From: Batillaria attramentaria
Lineage: Eukaryota > Mollusca > Gastropoda > Batillariidae
Direction: 5' to 3'
Length of the DNA: 64,000 nt
Assembly (NCBI GenBank): GCA_018292915.2
Contig: JACVVK020000171.1
Location: 724,501-788,500 of the forward strand
In this document: positions 10,655-21,994 of the stretch, one piece after another
Layout: each line of letters begins with the position of its first letter
Numbering within the stretch: position 1 is the stretch's first letter
The notes under the pieces: model-generated
Told to the model about the DNA's origin: nothing
Database searches by the model: none
Seen by the model: the letters and a program-made list of their open reading frames with translations, nothing else
Position numbers and translations under genes: made by a program

Positions 10655-13027
10655 ATGAGGTGTCTTCTTGTAGCGGTGCTGTGCCTGACCAGCACGCGGT
10701 ACGCCCAAGCCGGGGTGAGTAAAATGAAACGTCTTGTTGGACCTTGAGTTCTGACTCGTTTTGTGGATGGTCGTGGAACATCTTTGAGTTTTGGGTTGGT
10801 TTTATTTTTCTGCCCCCAACTCTTTGCCAGTTTCAGTGGTCTTCCTCTCGGGTCGTGGGTAGAACCCACAGAGGAATCGGACGATGATACAATTTTTCTC
10901 ATGGTGATGGCATGATGCTGCTTTGGAGGTCCATGCCGTTTCGCTTTCCTTACCTGTTTGATGATTTCCTTCCAAGCAAAGGTTCTAAGACTTTTCTTTA
11001 CAGCGATAGCCCCGGGTGAATTTATGTCATGGAACGGTCATTGTTTTCGTAGCACATCACTTTTGATGTCAAGTTTGTACTTTTGTGGTTATGACAGCAC
11101 ACAATACTTTATTTCTAGGCTGTCGCCAGCGCATACGGTGGGTTTGGATCTCAGACTAGGAACACCGGGCCCGGTAAGTGCAACTATTTATTCTGGCTTA
11201 TCGCAGTTTCAGCCTTTCAAAAAATCAAAGAAGAACGATTACTCTTCCTTGACATTTAGTTAACCAAAGGTCATAAACAGGTGTGTCTCTGTGACCTATG
11301 TGACCATTACTGAGAGCAGAATCAAACGTTCGTGTTTTTTTACCGGTGGAGTATGATGGAGATCGGTTTTCAATGATAGATATTGGGTTTCAATGAAAAT
11401 AGATAAATAGATACGAGAGAGATCAGCCGACAAGTCTGCTGTATTGCATATCTCATAAAAATGAATTGCAGTCAAATTCTGAGTCATCCCGGTTGGGGCC
11501 AAATATTTGTGCTGGATTTTTCATCGTTGCCCCGTCTTTGATATCACCCGTATGTAGTGGAAAAGGACGTTAAACTCCAAAACACCCACCCACCCTCAAA
11601 TTTTGAGTCAAAAACAGCCATCGGTTCAAACGCCTCTATTAGCAGAAAGGTTCTTTTCATTGTTAACGCTTCCATGTCCGTAACGCCGATGAGAAGGAAA
11701 ACTGCCACTTTCGAAGCTCTCATTAGGCTGTTTGCCAGATAGAAGGATGTTGTCTTTGGCCGTCGCGTCAGAGAAAAGCGACTTTCGTTGAGCCTACGGT
11801 CTGTCCCTGAACAGACTAGGACTAGATAAGATAAGATAAGATAAGATAGATTTATTGCTTCTTAGTTACAATTAAGAAGAATTTGCTTTGCTCCTCTTGA
11901 TAATAAAACACAATTGATATGCACAAACATACCATAGAAATACATATACACATTCACACACTCAGTCATTGGCTAAAACACAATTTAAGGGAATAAGCAC
12001 TGACTAGGAAACTGGTCTTAAAAAAAAAAAAAAAAAAAAAAGCCAACAATCAGCGCCGTCTAGTTGGTCAGTCCGCAAACCAAACAACGTCGTCTGCTCA
12101 GTACCCGCGGTACACTTCTACTTCTACAACAATAAACATGCCGGCCGAAGTCACCACAACGGTATCAGATGCTACACTGTGACCCAAGTGACTGATTCTG
12201 ATGGGGGAGCCGGGGTGGTCGAATGGTAGAGCGTTGGACTTCTAATGCTCGGGTCGTGAGTTCGATCGCGGCTGGGGCCAAATATTTGTGCTGGCTTTTT
12301 CATCGTTGCCCCGTCTTTGATATCACCCTATGTGCTGGAAAAGGACGTTCAACTCCCAAACACCCACCCACCCTTGATTCTGATGCACAGATATAGCGCA
12401 TTCAATAAAGCGTTTTCCGCACGCTGTTATACTACGGCCTGTCATGCTTAAATGAGACTTTAACAAGAACTGGGAGGCTGCAGCAACATATTGTTCTTGA
12501 TAATATTGTTACTCTGTGGGGACTATCTTCAGCCGCGGTAAGTTCACATCGCGCAACAACTGTCACGCTCCGGCTACATACAGTAGATAAAACACTCCGA
12601 GTGTGGATGCCCATGTCGCGGGGTTGGCTGGTTGGCTGGTGGTTCACCACACAATTCTTAAGGGTTCGGCCGACCACCCTCCCCGCCCCCCCCCCCCCAC
12701 CCCATCCCCCGCCCTCAATAACACTGGTTAAAAAGAACAAGCCATTGCACACCAGTAGGAGCCACCTCAAGCCACTACTGTATTACGCAAGGTGTGGGCA
12801 TTCCCCGCTAGGCCGCTGCAGACTCCATAATTGTGGCTTGAAGTGGCTCCTAGTGATCGGAAGATTTCAATAGAAATTTGCGATTTTCGCATGGGCTCTC
12901 AAGAGATACGGCGGGGCAAGGAGGAAAAAAAAGCCAGCACAAATATTCGGCTCCCAGTCAGTATTCGAACTCAAGACCCGAACATTAAAAGTCCAAAGTT
13001 CTACTGCTCGCCGCCCCCCCCAGCCCC

Positions 13028-13104
<77 letters not shown>

Positions 13105-16100
13105 TGTGGTGGGGCACTTGAGAACAGTCACACACGCAACCCAGTTGGACATTCCTGGGCATGTTCAGTTCAGCAAGGAAAGGCCAGCAACAACAGCAAC
13201 AGCAGTTCAAATTTCCGTCTTTTTGCAGGTGGTCAAACCGGTCGATTCGGAGCAACCCCCGATCCTTGGACTCCTGCTCCCGGCGGAAGACAGCAGGGAG
13301 GTTTCGGACAGCCTGACCCCTGGACACCAGCGCCAAACGGCAACGGACGCCAGGGTGGAAACGATCCATGGCCCAACGCCCAGACTGGACGTCAAGGCGG
13401 CACACAGAATGGAAACTTTGGACAGGGCGGACAGCCTGACCCCTGGACACCAGCGCCAAACGGCAACGGACGCCAGGGTGGAAACGATCCATGGCCCAAC
13501 ACCCCGAATGGACAAGGCAGACGGTTCGGACAGGCTGACCCCTGGACACCAGCGCCAAACGGCAACGGACGCCAGGGTGGAAACGATCCATGGCCCAACA
13601 CCCAGAATCGACGTCAAGGCGGCACACAGAATGGAAACTTTGGACAGGGCGGACAAGACCCAGCATGGCGAAACTCCCAGAATGGACGTCAAGGCGGCAC
13701 ACAGAATAGAAACCGTGGACAAGACCCAGCATGGCAAAACGCCCAGAATGTACGTCAAGGCGGCACACAGAATGGAAACTTTGGACAGGGCGGACAAGAC
13801 CCAGCATGGCGAAACTCCCAGAATGGACGTCAAGGCGGCACACAGAATAGAAACCGTGGACAAGACCCAGCATGGCAAAACGCCCAGACTGGACGTCAAG
13901 GCGGCACACAGAATGGAAACTTTGGACAGGGCGGACAAGACCCAGCGTGGCAAAACGCCCAGAATGGAGGTCCACAGAATAGAAACGGTGCACAAGACCC
14001 AGCGTGGCAAAACGGACGTCAAGGCACACAGGGTGGACAAGGCACTGATCCATGGACTCCAGCACCAACCCGGGGATTCCCTCAGCTCCCTCCCGGCGTG
14101 CCCCTTCCAGCTGGACTTCCCGTTCCAGGTCAGAATTTCGGCGGTAACCAGGCCGACCCCTGGACTCCTGCACCCACTGGAGGCCGAAATGGAAATGGTA
14201 AGCTTCACAAACAAATCCACTCGGAGAGAGTAATTCGCTTACCATATCTGAGCCTGAGCGCTTTGTAATGTCACTTAATTAGGCCCTCTTTTCTTCATGA
14301 CGGCAGACTTCTTTACACACGAGCGTTTCGCCTCGTCTCTGCTGCGGTCTGAATCACTGCTAGAAAGGTGACTTAGACTCTGTGTTTCTTAAGAAAGCAG
14401 AACAAATTTGAATGAAAAGTTCAAGGTCACGGAAAAGTGGGCTTCAGTAGAGGACAGTAGTACAGAGGATAGAAAACAATCTCTCGTAAGAGGTTGCGAT
14501 AATCCTCTTGAATCGCTTTTGAATGGTCATGAACTTCACATACCCATACACGAAAAACTGGCTAAGGTGGGTTTTCCTGAAGGACTACAATACAGCAGAT
14601 GGATTTTTGTTTTGCAGGAAGTTGTTATAATTTTGTGCCATTTTGTTGATTTCTCAACAGTTTTCCCACCAGGCGGACAGACTGCTACCGGTTACCAGCC
14701 TCCTAACCCGTTCGGCGGTAACAACAACCAGTATGGAAATTCTGGCAACGGCAGACAGGGTACGTCGACTTTTAAAATCTCCCCCCCCCCCCCCGCCCCC
14801 TTAAGCTAAAATAATGTCCCTTCTTTTAAAAAAATCTAACTGACTCCATGAAGTTCTGACCTATTTCTCTGTTGTCAGCTTTCTCCAAGCAAAGCGAACG
14901 TCACATCCACAAACAATTCAGTCATTTTCTTGAGAAGCATCAGCTATTTTATTGCGTACAGTAGTACTTCTGCCCTCGTCATTCCTGTCAAACTGCCTTG
15001 ACCAGTCTAACCAACACGTGGCTGACTGCTGTTACTCCAAGTCAACAGATGCCGTATTTCCAGATTTCGCAAAAGCTTTCGATTTAGTCAACCACAATCT
15101 TCTGATTAGGAAACGACGGCCATGTTAGCCCAGAATCTTCAGCATTGTTTACACGTACCTGAACATTAGATGCCAATGTTTTCGTAAATGGTGAACCACC
15201 CGCGGAAAAGATTTCCCAAGGTGTCCCTCAAGGATGTTTAGTCGGCCCATTTTTATTACTGTGTCTTTTTGTGTTTGTTCTTGTCCTGTGTGCAGGCGGT
15301 GGTCAGTGCCCTCTGCTCTCCAACACCCAGTGCTCCGGCAATCTCTACAGCCAGCTTCAGCAGTTCTGTAGCCAGCTCAGCGGCCAATTCGGTCAGGTAG
15401 GGCACCTCTGTTTATCTATTTGTATGTGAGTCTATACCAACCGGATTCCCAGTATCGGTATTAGCACGTCAACCCGTCTGCAAAAGCAGTTACGCGTATT
15501 ACACGATGTGTAAAAAAAACAAACACTAAACCATTTAAGAATAATGCAGTTCCACATGCTGATGTATCCGCAAACTTCCAAACTTTATTTGTTATACATC
15601 AGTTTGTGCATGTTTCAGTTTCAGCTTTTGAAGTTGCTCAATCATTTTCACAGGTTTCGACATACAAAAATTACATCGTATTTTCAATTGATTTCTGCAG
15701 GATCCTTACATCAATAGCCTGTTCACTTGCGTGAAGCAGTCTCTGTATGGCGGGGATTGTGATGCCCCTATTAGGGCATCTCTGATCAGCAGCGACAACG
15801 CGGCTCAGAACTGCCTGGCTCGTGAGGTGGACCAGTTCAGCGGCAGGCCTCAAGTCTGCAGCTTCATCAGCAACGCCCGCAACAAGCAGGCCTTCATCGC
15901 TGCCATCAACGTCTTCGGAGGCCAAGCCCAGACGTGAGTCAAAATAAATAAATAAATAAGTAAAAAAGGCCATTCTTGTTTACTGGCTGACCTCATGACG
16001 TTTGGTCCGAAGCGGACCAAGAACATATACATGTAGCACGGCGGGATGACCATTGCCACGTGAAGCTCGAGGAGCACGGTCGTATACTTTGAGGGTCCCT

Positions 16101-16318
16101 CCCCTTGAAATTCGCTATTTTATCATTACGCTTGTTTTTGTTTGTTTGGTTGTTGTTGTTGTTGTTGTTTGGTTGGTTGTTTGTGTGTGTGTGTGTTTTT
16201 TGTTTTTTGTTTTTGTTTTTTATTTTGCTTAACGAAACTTGTATTATTCTGATCGAGTGTTTTTGTGAACAATTGCAGGTTCCAGAACACATTTAACCAA
16301 GCTACAAGCTACTGTTAG
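10655..16318 (+). CDS. Secreted Gly/Gln/Asn-rich repetitive protein with C-terminal 8-Cys domain (7 exons)
   Basis: Exons 10655-10714, 11119-11173, 13229-14197, 14661-14759, 15296-15396, 15701-15933 and 16279-16318. All introns are GT-AG and the phases (0,1,1,1,0,2) close to 519 codons including TAG. Exon 1 is a signal peptide (MRCLLVAVLCLTSTRYAQAG). Residues about 39-395 are repetitive: six DPWTPAP motifs, three NDPWPN and six DPAW units in a Gly/Gln/Asn background. Residues about 396-518 form a compact domain with eight cysteines (QCPLLSNTQC, QQFC, FTC, GGDC, QNC, QVC, SYC). Exon 4 could instead start at 14673, in the same frame. The large exon carries no in-frame Met and is masked by longer open frames on both strands. 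AATAAA follows at 16657. The composition suggests an extracellular structural material (matrix, capsule, mucus or thread), which is inference; no named family is recognised. Confidence 0.88.
10793..10940 (-). mobile_element. SINE-D 3' fragment in intron 1
   Basis: Matches the A-tail-proximal part of the roughly 500-bp SINE-D copies at 29958 and 55850 (CAACTCTTTGCCAG, GTGGGTAGAACCCAC, ATGGAGGTCC homologues). The tRNA head is absent. Confidence 0.7.
11487..11600 (+). mobile_element. SINE-A 3' portion in intron 2
   Basis: Starts inside the B box (CATCCCGGTTGGGGCC) and retains the whole 3' body to ACACCCACCC. 5' truncated. Confidence 0.8.
11820..12040 (-). mobile_element. Probable LINE 3' tail, reversed, in intron 2
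   Basis: A (GATAA)n run at 11825-11848 followed by ATTTATTGCTTCTTAG looks like the reverse of a LINE tail with a short tandem end. A poly-A run is at 12020-12040. No protein remnant was seen. Confidence 0.4.
12204..12374 (+). mobile_element. SINE-A, full copy in intron 2
   Basis: GGGGAGCCGGGGTGG head, A and B boxes, and 3' ACACCCACCC, flanked by the direct repeat TGATTCTGATG (12193-12203 and 12375-12385). Confidence 0.92.
12890..13102 (-). mobile_element. SINE-A, minus strand, abutting a (CA)n array
   Basis: Diverged reverse copy (TATTCGAACTCAAGACCCG is the B-box region) at about 12890-13020, directly followed by (CA)n at 13030-13102. The array ends about 125 bp before the exon 3 acceptor. 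Confidence 0.75.
13315..13980 (+). repeat. Coding tandem repeats of exon 3 (120-bp and 141-bp periods)
   Basis: CCCTGGACACCAGCGCCAAA blocks recur at about 13318, 13438 and 13540. Further on, the GACCCAGCATGGCGAAACTC unit recurs at 13657 and 13798, exactly 141 bp apart (47 residues), and its partner ending CAAAACGCCCAGA recurs with the same spacing. The array is in frame throughout. Confidence 0.88.
14990..15265 (+). pseudogene. Reverse-transcriptase remnant (LINE) in intron 4
   Basis: Translated in pieces it gives AKAFDLVNHNLL and, after frame breaks, QGVPQGCLVGPFLLL. These resemble two conserved reverse-transcriptase blocks (the D-x-x-KAFD block and the QG-x-PQG block). Stops and frameshifts interrupt it, so it is a dead fragment. 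Confidence 0.75.
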
Positions 16319-16656
16319 TGAGACACGAAGCGACAGCGGGGGCACATACCCATTGAGAACTTGATCACAGGACACGTGGCCATGCGCTGCGAAAAGGACT
16401 TTTGTTACCCCGAAAAAAAAAGGGGGGGGGGGGCAGTGTGATAATGTCATGGGAATGCAAAGGTTTTCTCGCTGTCTGCTCTAAAAAAAAGAAAGAAAAA
16501 AAGACGAATGCTTGCTTTCCTTTCATTTCTCTCTCGTAGACATCTGAAGAGGATACACTTTCTTTTGTCAAACTTTGACACTATGTCTCTGGCCTCTGGC
16601 GAAATCGTTTGGCCTCACTTGTACTCCTTTGTTGCTGAAACTGTGGTCGAAGGAAC

Positions 16657-16662
16657 AATAAA
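16657..16662 (+). terminator. Poly(A) signal AATAAA
   Basis: AATAAA 339 bp after the stop codon of the repetitive-protein gene. Confidence 0.75.
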
Positions 16663-16744
16663 TGGATTTCAAAACTAGACATCTTACTTGTGAATTTTGT
16701 TTTTCAGTATGCTCGTGGTGGGCGCGGGCCTGCTGGAGGTTCAC

Positions 16745-16840
16745 ACACAAACACGCACGCACGCACACACGATACGCACGCACACACGATACGCACGCAC
16801 GCACGCACGCACGCACAGAGAGAGAGAGAGAGGGGGGGGG
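16745..16840. repeat. (ACGC)n/(AC)n, (GA)n and G run
   Basis: Interrupted ACGC repeats, then GAGA and a run of G. No coding value. Confidence 0.92.
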
Positions 16841-17330
16841 GGTGCGGCTCTGTCACGCAATCACAGGGAATGCGGCCCTGTCACGCAATCACAAACAACG
16901 CGGACCTCCACAGCAGATTACACATCATCCTCATCATCAAGCTTAGTCTCCATGCCCTTTGTGATAACTGGGACCAATTCCACTGGTGACTGCCAAGAGC
17001 TGGACAGCACCAGCAAGGGAAAAACAACAACAACAACAACAAACAAACAAACAAAACAACCGATAATTCTCATTATTACACGTACACGTACGTCATAGTC
17101 TTTCACCACACGTCAGACCCAAGTAGGATACAAATCGACGCGCTGGGTTTTAAACTGTCTCTATACGAATGATAGGCATACAACAGCGTGTGATAAACTT
17201 TTCATCCAATGCGCTTAAACGGGCTAAATCTATCTTTGCTCTGCCAACTTATGTTTTCGGAACAGTTTCACTCGTGAGTGCACCTGCAAGCTCGGAATAC
17301 TCTGTTCTGATGATCAGTATAGATCTGAAA

Positions 17331-17730
17331 GATCTAAGCTCCCAACAAAAAGCTTTCCCAAGTGTGAAAACATTTTACAGAAACGACCGTGCAAGCACAG
17401 TCAACTCTGTCACAGTTGCAGAGTTTTCAGCGTCCCTGAAACCCCAATAAAAGCCAAGGGCAGCCTGATTTTACAGCTCAGTTTGCGTTTTGACACTGAG
17501 CGAGAAACATCGTGCAGCACTCAACATCCGCTAGACATTGTAGCGATGTGTCTCGCTCGCTGACCAAAAGCCAAATAATGTCACGGCAAACTCGTGCTCT
17601 GCTTTTATAAGGGTCCCCGAAGCGCTGAAAACTCAGCAACTGTGACAGAGTTGCCTGGATTACGCACAGTCGAAGGAGTCACAGTAAACTTTTTTCACAC
17701 TTCGGAAAGTTTTTGTTGGGAGCTTAGATC
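17331..17730. mobile_element. Palindromic MITE, copy 1
   Basis: Starts GATCTAAGCTCCCAAC and ends GTTGGGAGCTTAGATC. The two arms remain complementary, imperfectly, for more than 100 bp (both contain CAACTCTGTCACAGTTGC or its reverse). A second copy of the family is at 26130-26535. No coding frame. Confidence 0.85.
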
Positions 17731-17809
17731 TTTCATACAATGTTGTTTTCACTTTGCGCGAGCAGTCGAACATTCAAATTCTACGACTGTTGTTACACTA
17801 GTACTGGAG

Positions 17810-17841
17810 TCGGTGGTCTAGTGGTTAAGAGACTTGTCACC
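17810..17841 (+). mobile_element. 32-bp tRNA-half-like insertion with 7-bp target duplication
   Basis: Identical to the first part of the SINE-B tRNA head (compare 18152 onward): TCGGTGGTCTAGTGGTTAAG, then AGACTTGTCACC. It is flanked by ACTGGAG at 17803-17809 and 17842-17848. The related repeat E copy at 39660-40060 lacks it, which confirms an insertion. Confidence 0.75.
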
Positions 17842-18008
17842 ACTGGAGCGCTCAGAGTGGTCACCGCATCATCGAGTACGCGTCTGTTGGCTAAGTGCCA
17901 GCATTACAGACGCTGTCACTGTCCAGGTGTCTAAGCAGTGTGATGATACATACCACAAAAACAGCTGAGAACACGATCTGTGAGCATAAAACGATAGCAG
18001 TAGTCCCT

Positions 18009-18102
18009 TTAACTCTTTGACGACGGAGCGCAATTTCTGACACACGATTTCCTATATAGGAAATCGTGTGTCAGAAATTGCGCTCCGTCGTCAAAGAGTT
18101 AA
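18009..18102. repeat. 94-bp perfect palindrome (MITE-like)
   Basis: Two 47-bp arms with no spacer, centred at 18055/18056 (CCTATATAGG). Ends are TTAACTCTTTGACGAC and its reverse complement. The terminal TTAA fits a short piggyBac-type element with a TTAA target, which is inference. Confidence 0.95.
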
Positions 18103-18147
18103 TCTCTGCTGCAGTCAGTCAGGTTAGTCACAAACTAGCATCTGAAC

Positions 18148-18530
18148 GGTCGGTGGTCTAGTGGTTAAGAGACTTGTCACCAATGCGAGAGGTCAAGGGT
18201 TCGAGCCCCACTCGGGGCAAAGAATTTTTCCTTCTAGTATGTGGCACCGTTCATTCGGGCCGATCGTCGGGGGTTCTCTCCGGGTACTCCAGCTTCCTCT
18301 ACCCTCTGCTTTGGAAATGTTCAGCCCACCAAATTTGAAAAATAAATGCAAATCTAAATTCCGAAATTGAAATAGCTGAGCTGACCCTTCGCACCACGTG
18401 ATTGTGATGCGTTTATGTCCAGTGGGTGAGAGAATGCGTGTGCTTCACGTGAGCGTGCGTGTTGGGTTCAGTTCGCGGCGCTTTGAGTCGATTCGTGAAA
18501 TTTGGTAAAGCGCCTATACAATACTCATTA
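18148..18530 (+). mobile_element. SINE-B, reference copy
   Basis: tRNA-derived head with A box (GGTCTAGTGGTTAAGAG) and B box (GGTTCGAGCCCC). The central body has GTGGCACCGTTCATTCGGGC. The 3' end is AAAGCGCCTATACAAT plus an ATT-rich tail, resembling LINE tails such as 39220-39293. Confidence 0.88.
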
Positions 18531-18796
18531 TTAATATTATTGATTATTTTCTGCCACTGTGGTGACTCTGGCCGGGGTATATTTTGTTCTAAAAGCGTAC
18601 CGAGTGCTGAGCAGAAGTCGTTACTTGGTTGCGGACTGAGGACCAGCTAGACGGCGCTTGATTGGTTGCTATTTTTAGAAGATTTTGTCGAGTGCCAGTC
18701 TGTTCAGGAATGAACCGTAAAAACACTTACACTTGTTGCATTATTTGGTTCAGTTTTTGCAAGGTAATCAACTCAATATCCAGGATTTGATTTGCG

Positions 18797-18815
18797 TGTG
18801 TGTGCAGTGTGTGTT

Positions 18816-18847
<32 letters not shown>

Positions 18848-18854
18848 TGCGTAC

Positions 18855-18925
<71 letters not shown>

Positions 18926-19345
18926 TGTGTGTGTGTGCGCGCGCGCTCGCGCAGTCGCAAGCGACGGTGTGATCGTATATTTAGTATTTCTTTACTCAAA
19001 GTTTGCAACAACAACAAAAAAAAAAAAAATGTTTAAAAAATAATAATAAAAGAATAGGATAGGTATTGGGTGGCGCTGCACCGCGGCGACGCGCTTCCCC
19101 CCCAGGGAACCCGAATTTCCCAAAAAGGGATAATAAAGTAGTTTTTTAAAAAAAGGTAGCATGATAGCCAGGACCCGATTTGCTGTTGCTGTTGTTGTTG
19201 GCTGTCGTCGTTGTGTCATAGTCTGGGTGTAGCATAATGTGCGCGTGTGTGTCTGCCACAAGGCATGTGCGTGTTTGGGTGTGAACTGGTGTGTGCGTGT
19301 GCGCGTCAGTGTTGTTAGCTAGGGGATCGGGCAAGAGGGTCGTCA

Positions 19346-19390
<45 letters not shown>

Positions 19391-19420
19391 TGCGTGCGTG
19401 TGTGTGTGTGTGTGTGTGTT
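18797..19420. repeat. (GT)n/(GTGC)n arrays with a SINE-C 3' fragment
   Basis: (GT)n and (GTGC)n fill 18797-18957 and 19347-19418. Between them, 19047-19145 matches the 3' part of the SINE-C copy at 31578 (GGTGGCGCTGCACC, GCGACGCGCTTCCC). Confidence 0.8.
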
Positions 19421-19554
19421 ACGCAGCGTGTAGAATTATAGACTTCTTCCAGTGTTTGTAACCTTTTTTTGTATACTTTGTAGTGCGTTTTCAAACAACA
19501 ATGACATGTAGTAACAGTAATGTAATTTCACTGTAAATGTACCCAAAAGTATCT

Positions 19555-19608
19555 GCTTTGTGACGGGCCGATGGCCTAAACAATAAAGATTTGAATTTGA
19601 ATTTGAAC
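19555..19608 (+). mobile_element. LINE 3' tail
   Basis: GGCCTAAACAATAAAGATTT followed by (GAATTT)n is typical of a non-LTR retrotransposon 3' terminus. A reversed relative lies at 26646-26690 (ATTCAAATTCAAA, then CTTTATTGTC). Confidence 0.55.
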
Positions 19609-19609
19609 C

Positions 19610-20708
19610 GTAGATAGTCGTATTTCTCTAATATTGGAAGCAACAGTAACGAGAAAGGATGCGGTGGCCGCCAAATGAAACATCCTTGTTTCTGGCAAAC
19701 GGCCTAGGAGCTTCTAAAGCGGCAGTTTTCCACCTCAGTGGTGTGACGAACATAGAGGCTTTAATACGCGTGAGAAAACCAACACTGAGTCAAAGTATAT
19801 TTTAATTACCCCATTTATTACTGCCACAAAATAAGAATGTACTCTTTCACTATCACGTTCTTGCTCACAGCCAGAATTAACTCATAACTATCCCAAATAA
19901 GATAATAATATTCTTTCCTTTTTTTTTCAATCCGATCAGCAAAATATGAAAAAAAAAAACCCGAACAAACACTAAACAAGAAACCAAACAATGGGCAAAG
20001 ATACAATAGCAGTCCAACAAAATACGGTAAAATCTTCATTAATTAATTGGTAATCTTCATTACAATTTCAGTGAAAAAGGCACCATCTTAACACAGATTA
20101 TTTTATAATTTTCCAAAAATATTCGTACAATAATTGACATTATTTTGACGCTAGAAAATATATAAACAAGCATATCATATAAAAAGAAAACACTTTTTTA
20201 AATGCATACCACTACTTAAAGAAATGCTGCGTTAAATATAAATTCAGCATTAAAAAAATACATTCCCACTATTTTAATCACAATATGTATTTTACACTCC
20301 CCATGGTCATTTCTGAGACCCACACTCCGGCACTAAGTCGTGTGTTACTCTGGCTGTAATGAGTAGCACCACCAAATATCCTCAGTATTCTGACGGTGGA
20401 CCGAATGACGAGTAGGCCTATTCCGAGTGGGTATGGTTTCCCAGTCCTTATTCTGCCCCGGTCATTGTTAGCCTACACTGTGTGTGTAACGATACCAAAT
20501 TCCTAGAAACTAGAGATCAAGGAATTCTTCAAAATTTTATGCTGTGGAAGTGTTAAAGGGTTAACAATGCATCCTGCAAAGCTTGCTGAAGCTGAAAAAC
20601 CACCATGTGCTGCACGGACATTTTCCAAGAATTTTAGCCAAATTTTGCAAGTGGTCCTTGACTTATGTTGAAGTCTGTATTTACATAGGTTCTGCCATAT
20701 ACACCTGT

Positions 20709-20785
<77 letters not shown>

Positions 20786-20788
20786 GAC

Positions 20789-20838
<50 letters not shown>

Positions 20839-21113
20839 GGACAGACAGACTGAGGTGTTGCCGTACACTCAAAGTCGTCACCCAAAATCGCTGCAAGCAC
20901 ATGCAGTTCTCACGAAAGTCCATTTAACGCAACGAATAAATAAATCAGTCTGCCCATCTTCGAATCATCGCCAGTCTCTTCAATCCTGTGCTCAGGCCTG
21001 ATGGAAGGCAACGGAACGAAGTTATTCACCCTAAACAGTTTCTTTGAAAAACACGGCACTGCAGGTATCTGTTGTCATGATACACAGTATGTATCAGATA
21101 GGTCTGCCTGGTG

Positions 21114-21185
<72 letters not shown>

Positions 21186-21990
21186 TAAACGGACGTACTT
21201 TCAGAAACACTTAAAGCCGTTCCATTGAATTCCATCAGCCTTCATGCGCACGTATATAGTCACCTCAAGAGAGCAATACCCTTCTGACGTCAACTAACGT
21301 ATACATCAGATTTCTCACGACCTTGCAAATGAGATACGGGATCGCAAATGAATTAGCCTGGAGTCCAAGTAGTATTAGACAGTTTTCCCACAGTCTTTAC
21401 ATTAAAACTCTATTCAAGAAAAACTTTTGTACACTGATATTCTGAGCTGAACATCATCTGTATCTTTTTTTTCAACCTTCAGCATGGCCTCAATGCTAAG
21501 TCCATTAAAAGTTAAGTGACCGAAAATTCTTAATATTTTCTTTGTTTTGTTTTTTTAAATGCCGATAGATTTATTGACATTTTCATTGCCGGGCCTTGTC
21601 TATTTTTGTTGTTGTTGTTGTTGTTGTCACCTAAACTCTTTCAACCCTTCACTAAACCAAATGTCAAAAACGAAATCTGGAAATGTAAGATATGAAAAAG
21701 CACAGCTACCTAAAGTTGCACATCAACCAACCAAAACATACACAAGAAGAAAATGATAAGAAAAACAAGAAGAGGAAGATAAAGCAGAAACAAAGCGAAA
21801 ACAAAAATGTTAAGAATCAAAACAAGAAAAAGAATAATATAAAAAAAAAGAATAAGAGGAAAAAGAAAAGACAGAAAAGGCTCTGAAAAAAATTGAAATA
21901 AAGGAGTACCATAATTAAATATTATTATTACTCTGGATATTCTGTGCTGATTTGTGTGCATGTCAGTTCCACAACTACGGGTTATCCCTG
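19610..21990. other. No gene seen; AT-rich with (GA)n/(GACA)n and (CA)n arrays
   Basis: No supported exon. (GA)n 20709-20765 runs into (GACA)n to about 20850, and (CA)n is at 21115-21183. TTTATT at 21570-21575 is a possible minus-strand poly(A) signal for the gene ending at 21995, giving a 3' UTR near 420 nt. Confidence 0.55.
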
Positions 21991-21994
21991 TTTA

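Larger units (their letters stand above)
17190..18000 (+). mobile_element. Interspersed repeat E, interrupted by a MITE and a tRNA-half-like insert
   Basis: Homologous stretches occur at 30640-30875 (plus), 39660-40060 (minus) and 40580-40800 (plus), sharing CATCGAGTACGC, a GTGCCAGCATTAC-like string and ACGATCTGTGAGCATAAA-like 3' ends. Comparison shows that this copy is interrupted by a 400-bp palindromic MITE (17331-17730) and a 32-bp insert (17810-17841). No protein is encoded. The class is unknown. Confidence 0.75.

Noticed and set aside
12204..12290. tRNA genes
   Set aside because: The A/B-box structures at this and similar sites are heads of SINEs with shared 3' bodies and target duplications, not stand-alone tRNAs.
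13106..14233. A 375-residue plus-strand open frame (TPRMDVKAAHR-type repeats)
   Set aside because: Frame-shifted shadow of the Gly/Gln/Asn frame. It starts upstream of the intron acceptor and does not match the splice phases of the flanking exons.
13001..14245. A 414-residue open frame on the minus strand through the repetitive exon, and another of 337 residues (13207-14220)
   Set aside because: They are antisense shadows of a tandem repeat lacking stops in several frames. They overlap the (CA)n array and have no splice support, whereas the plus-strand frame joins six other exons in phase.
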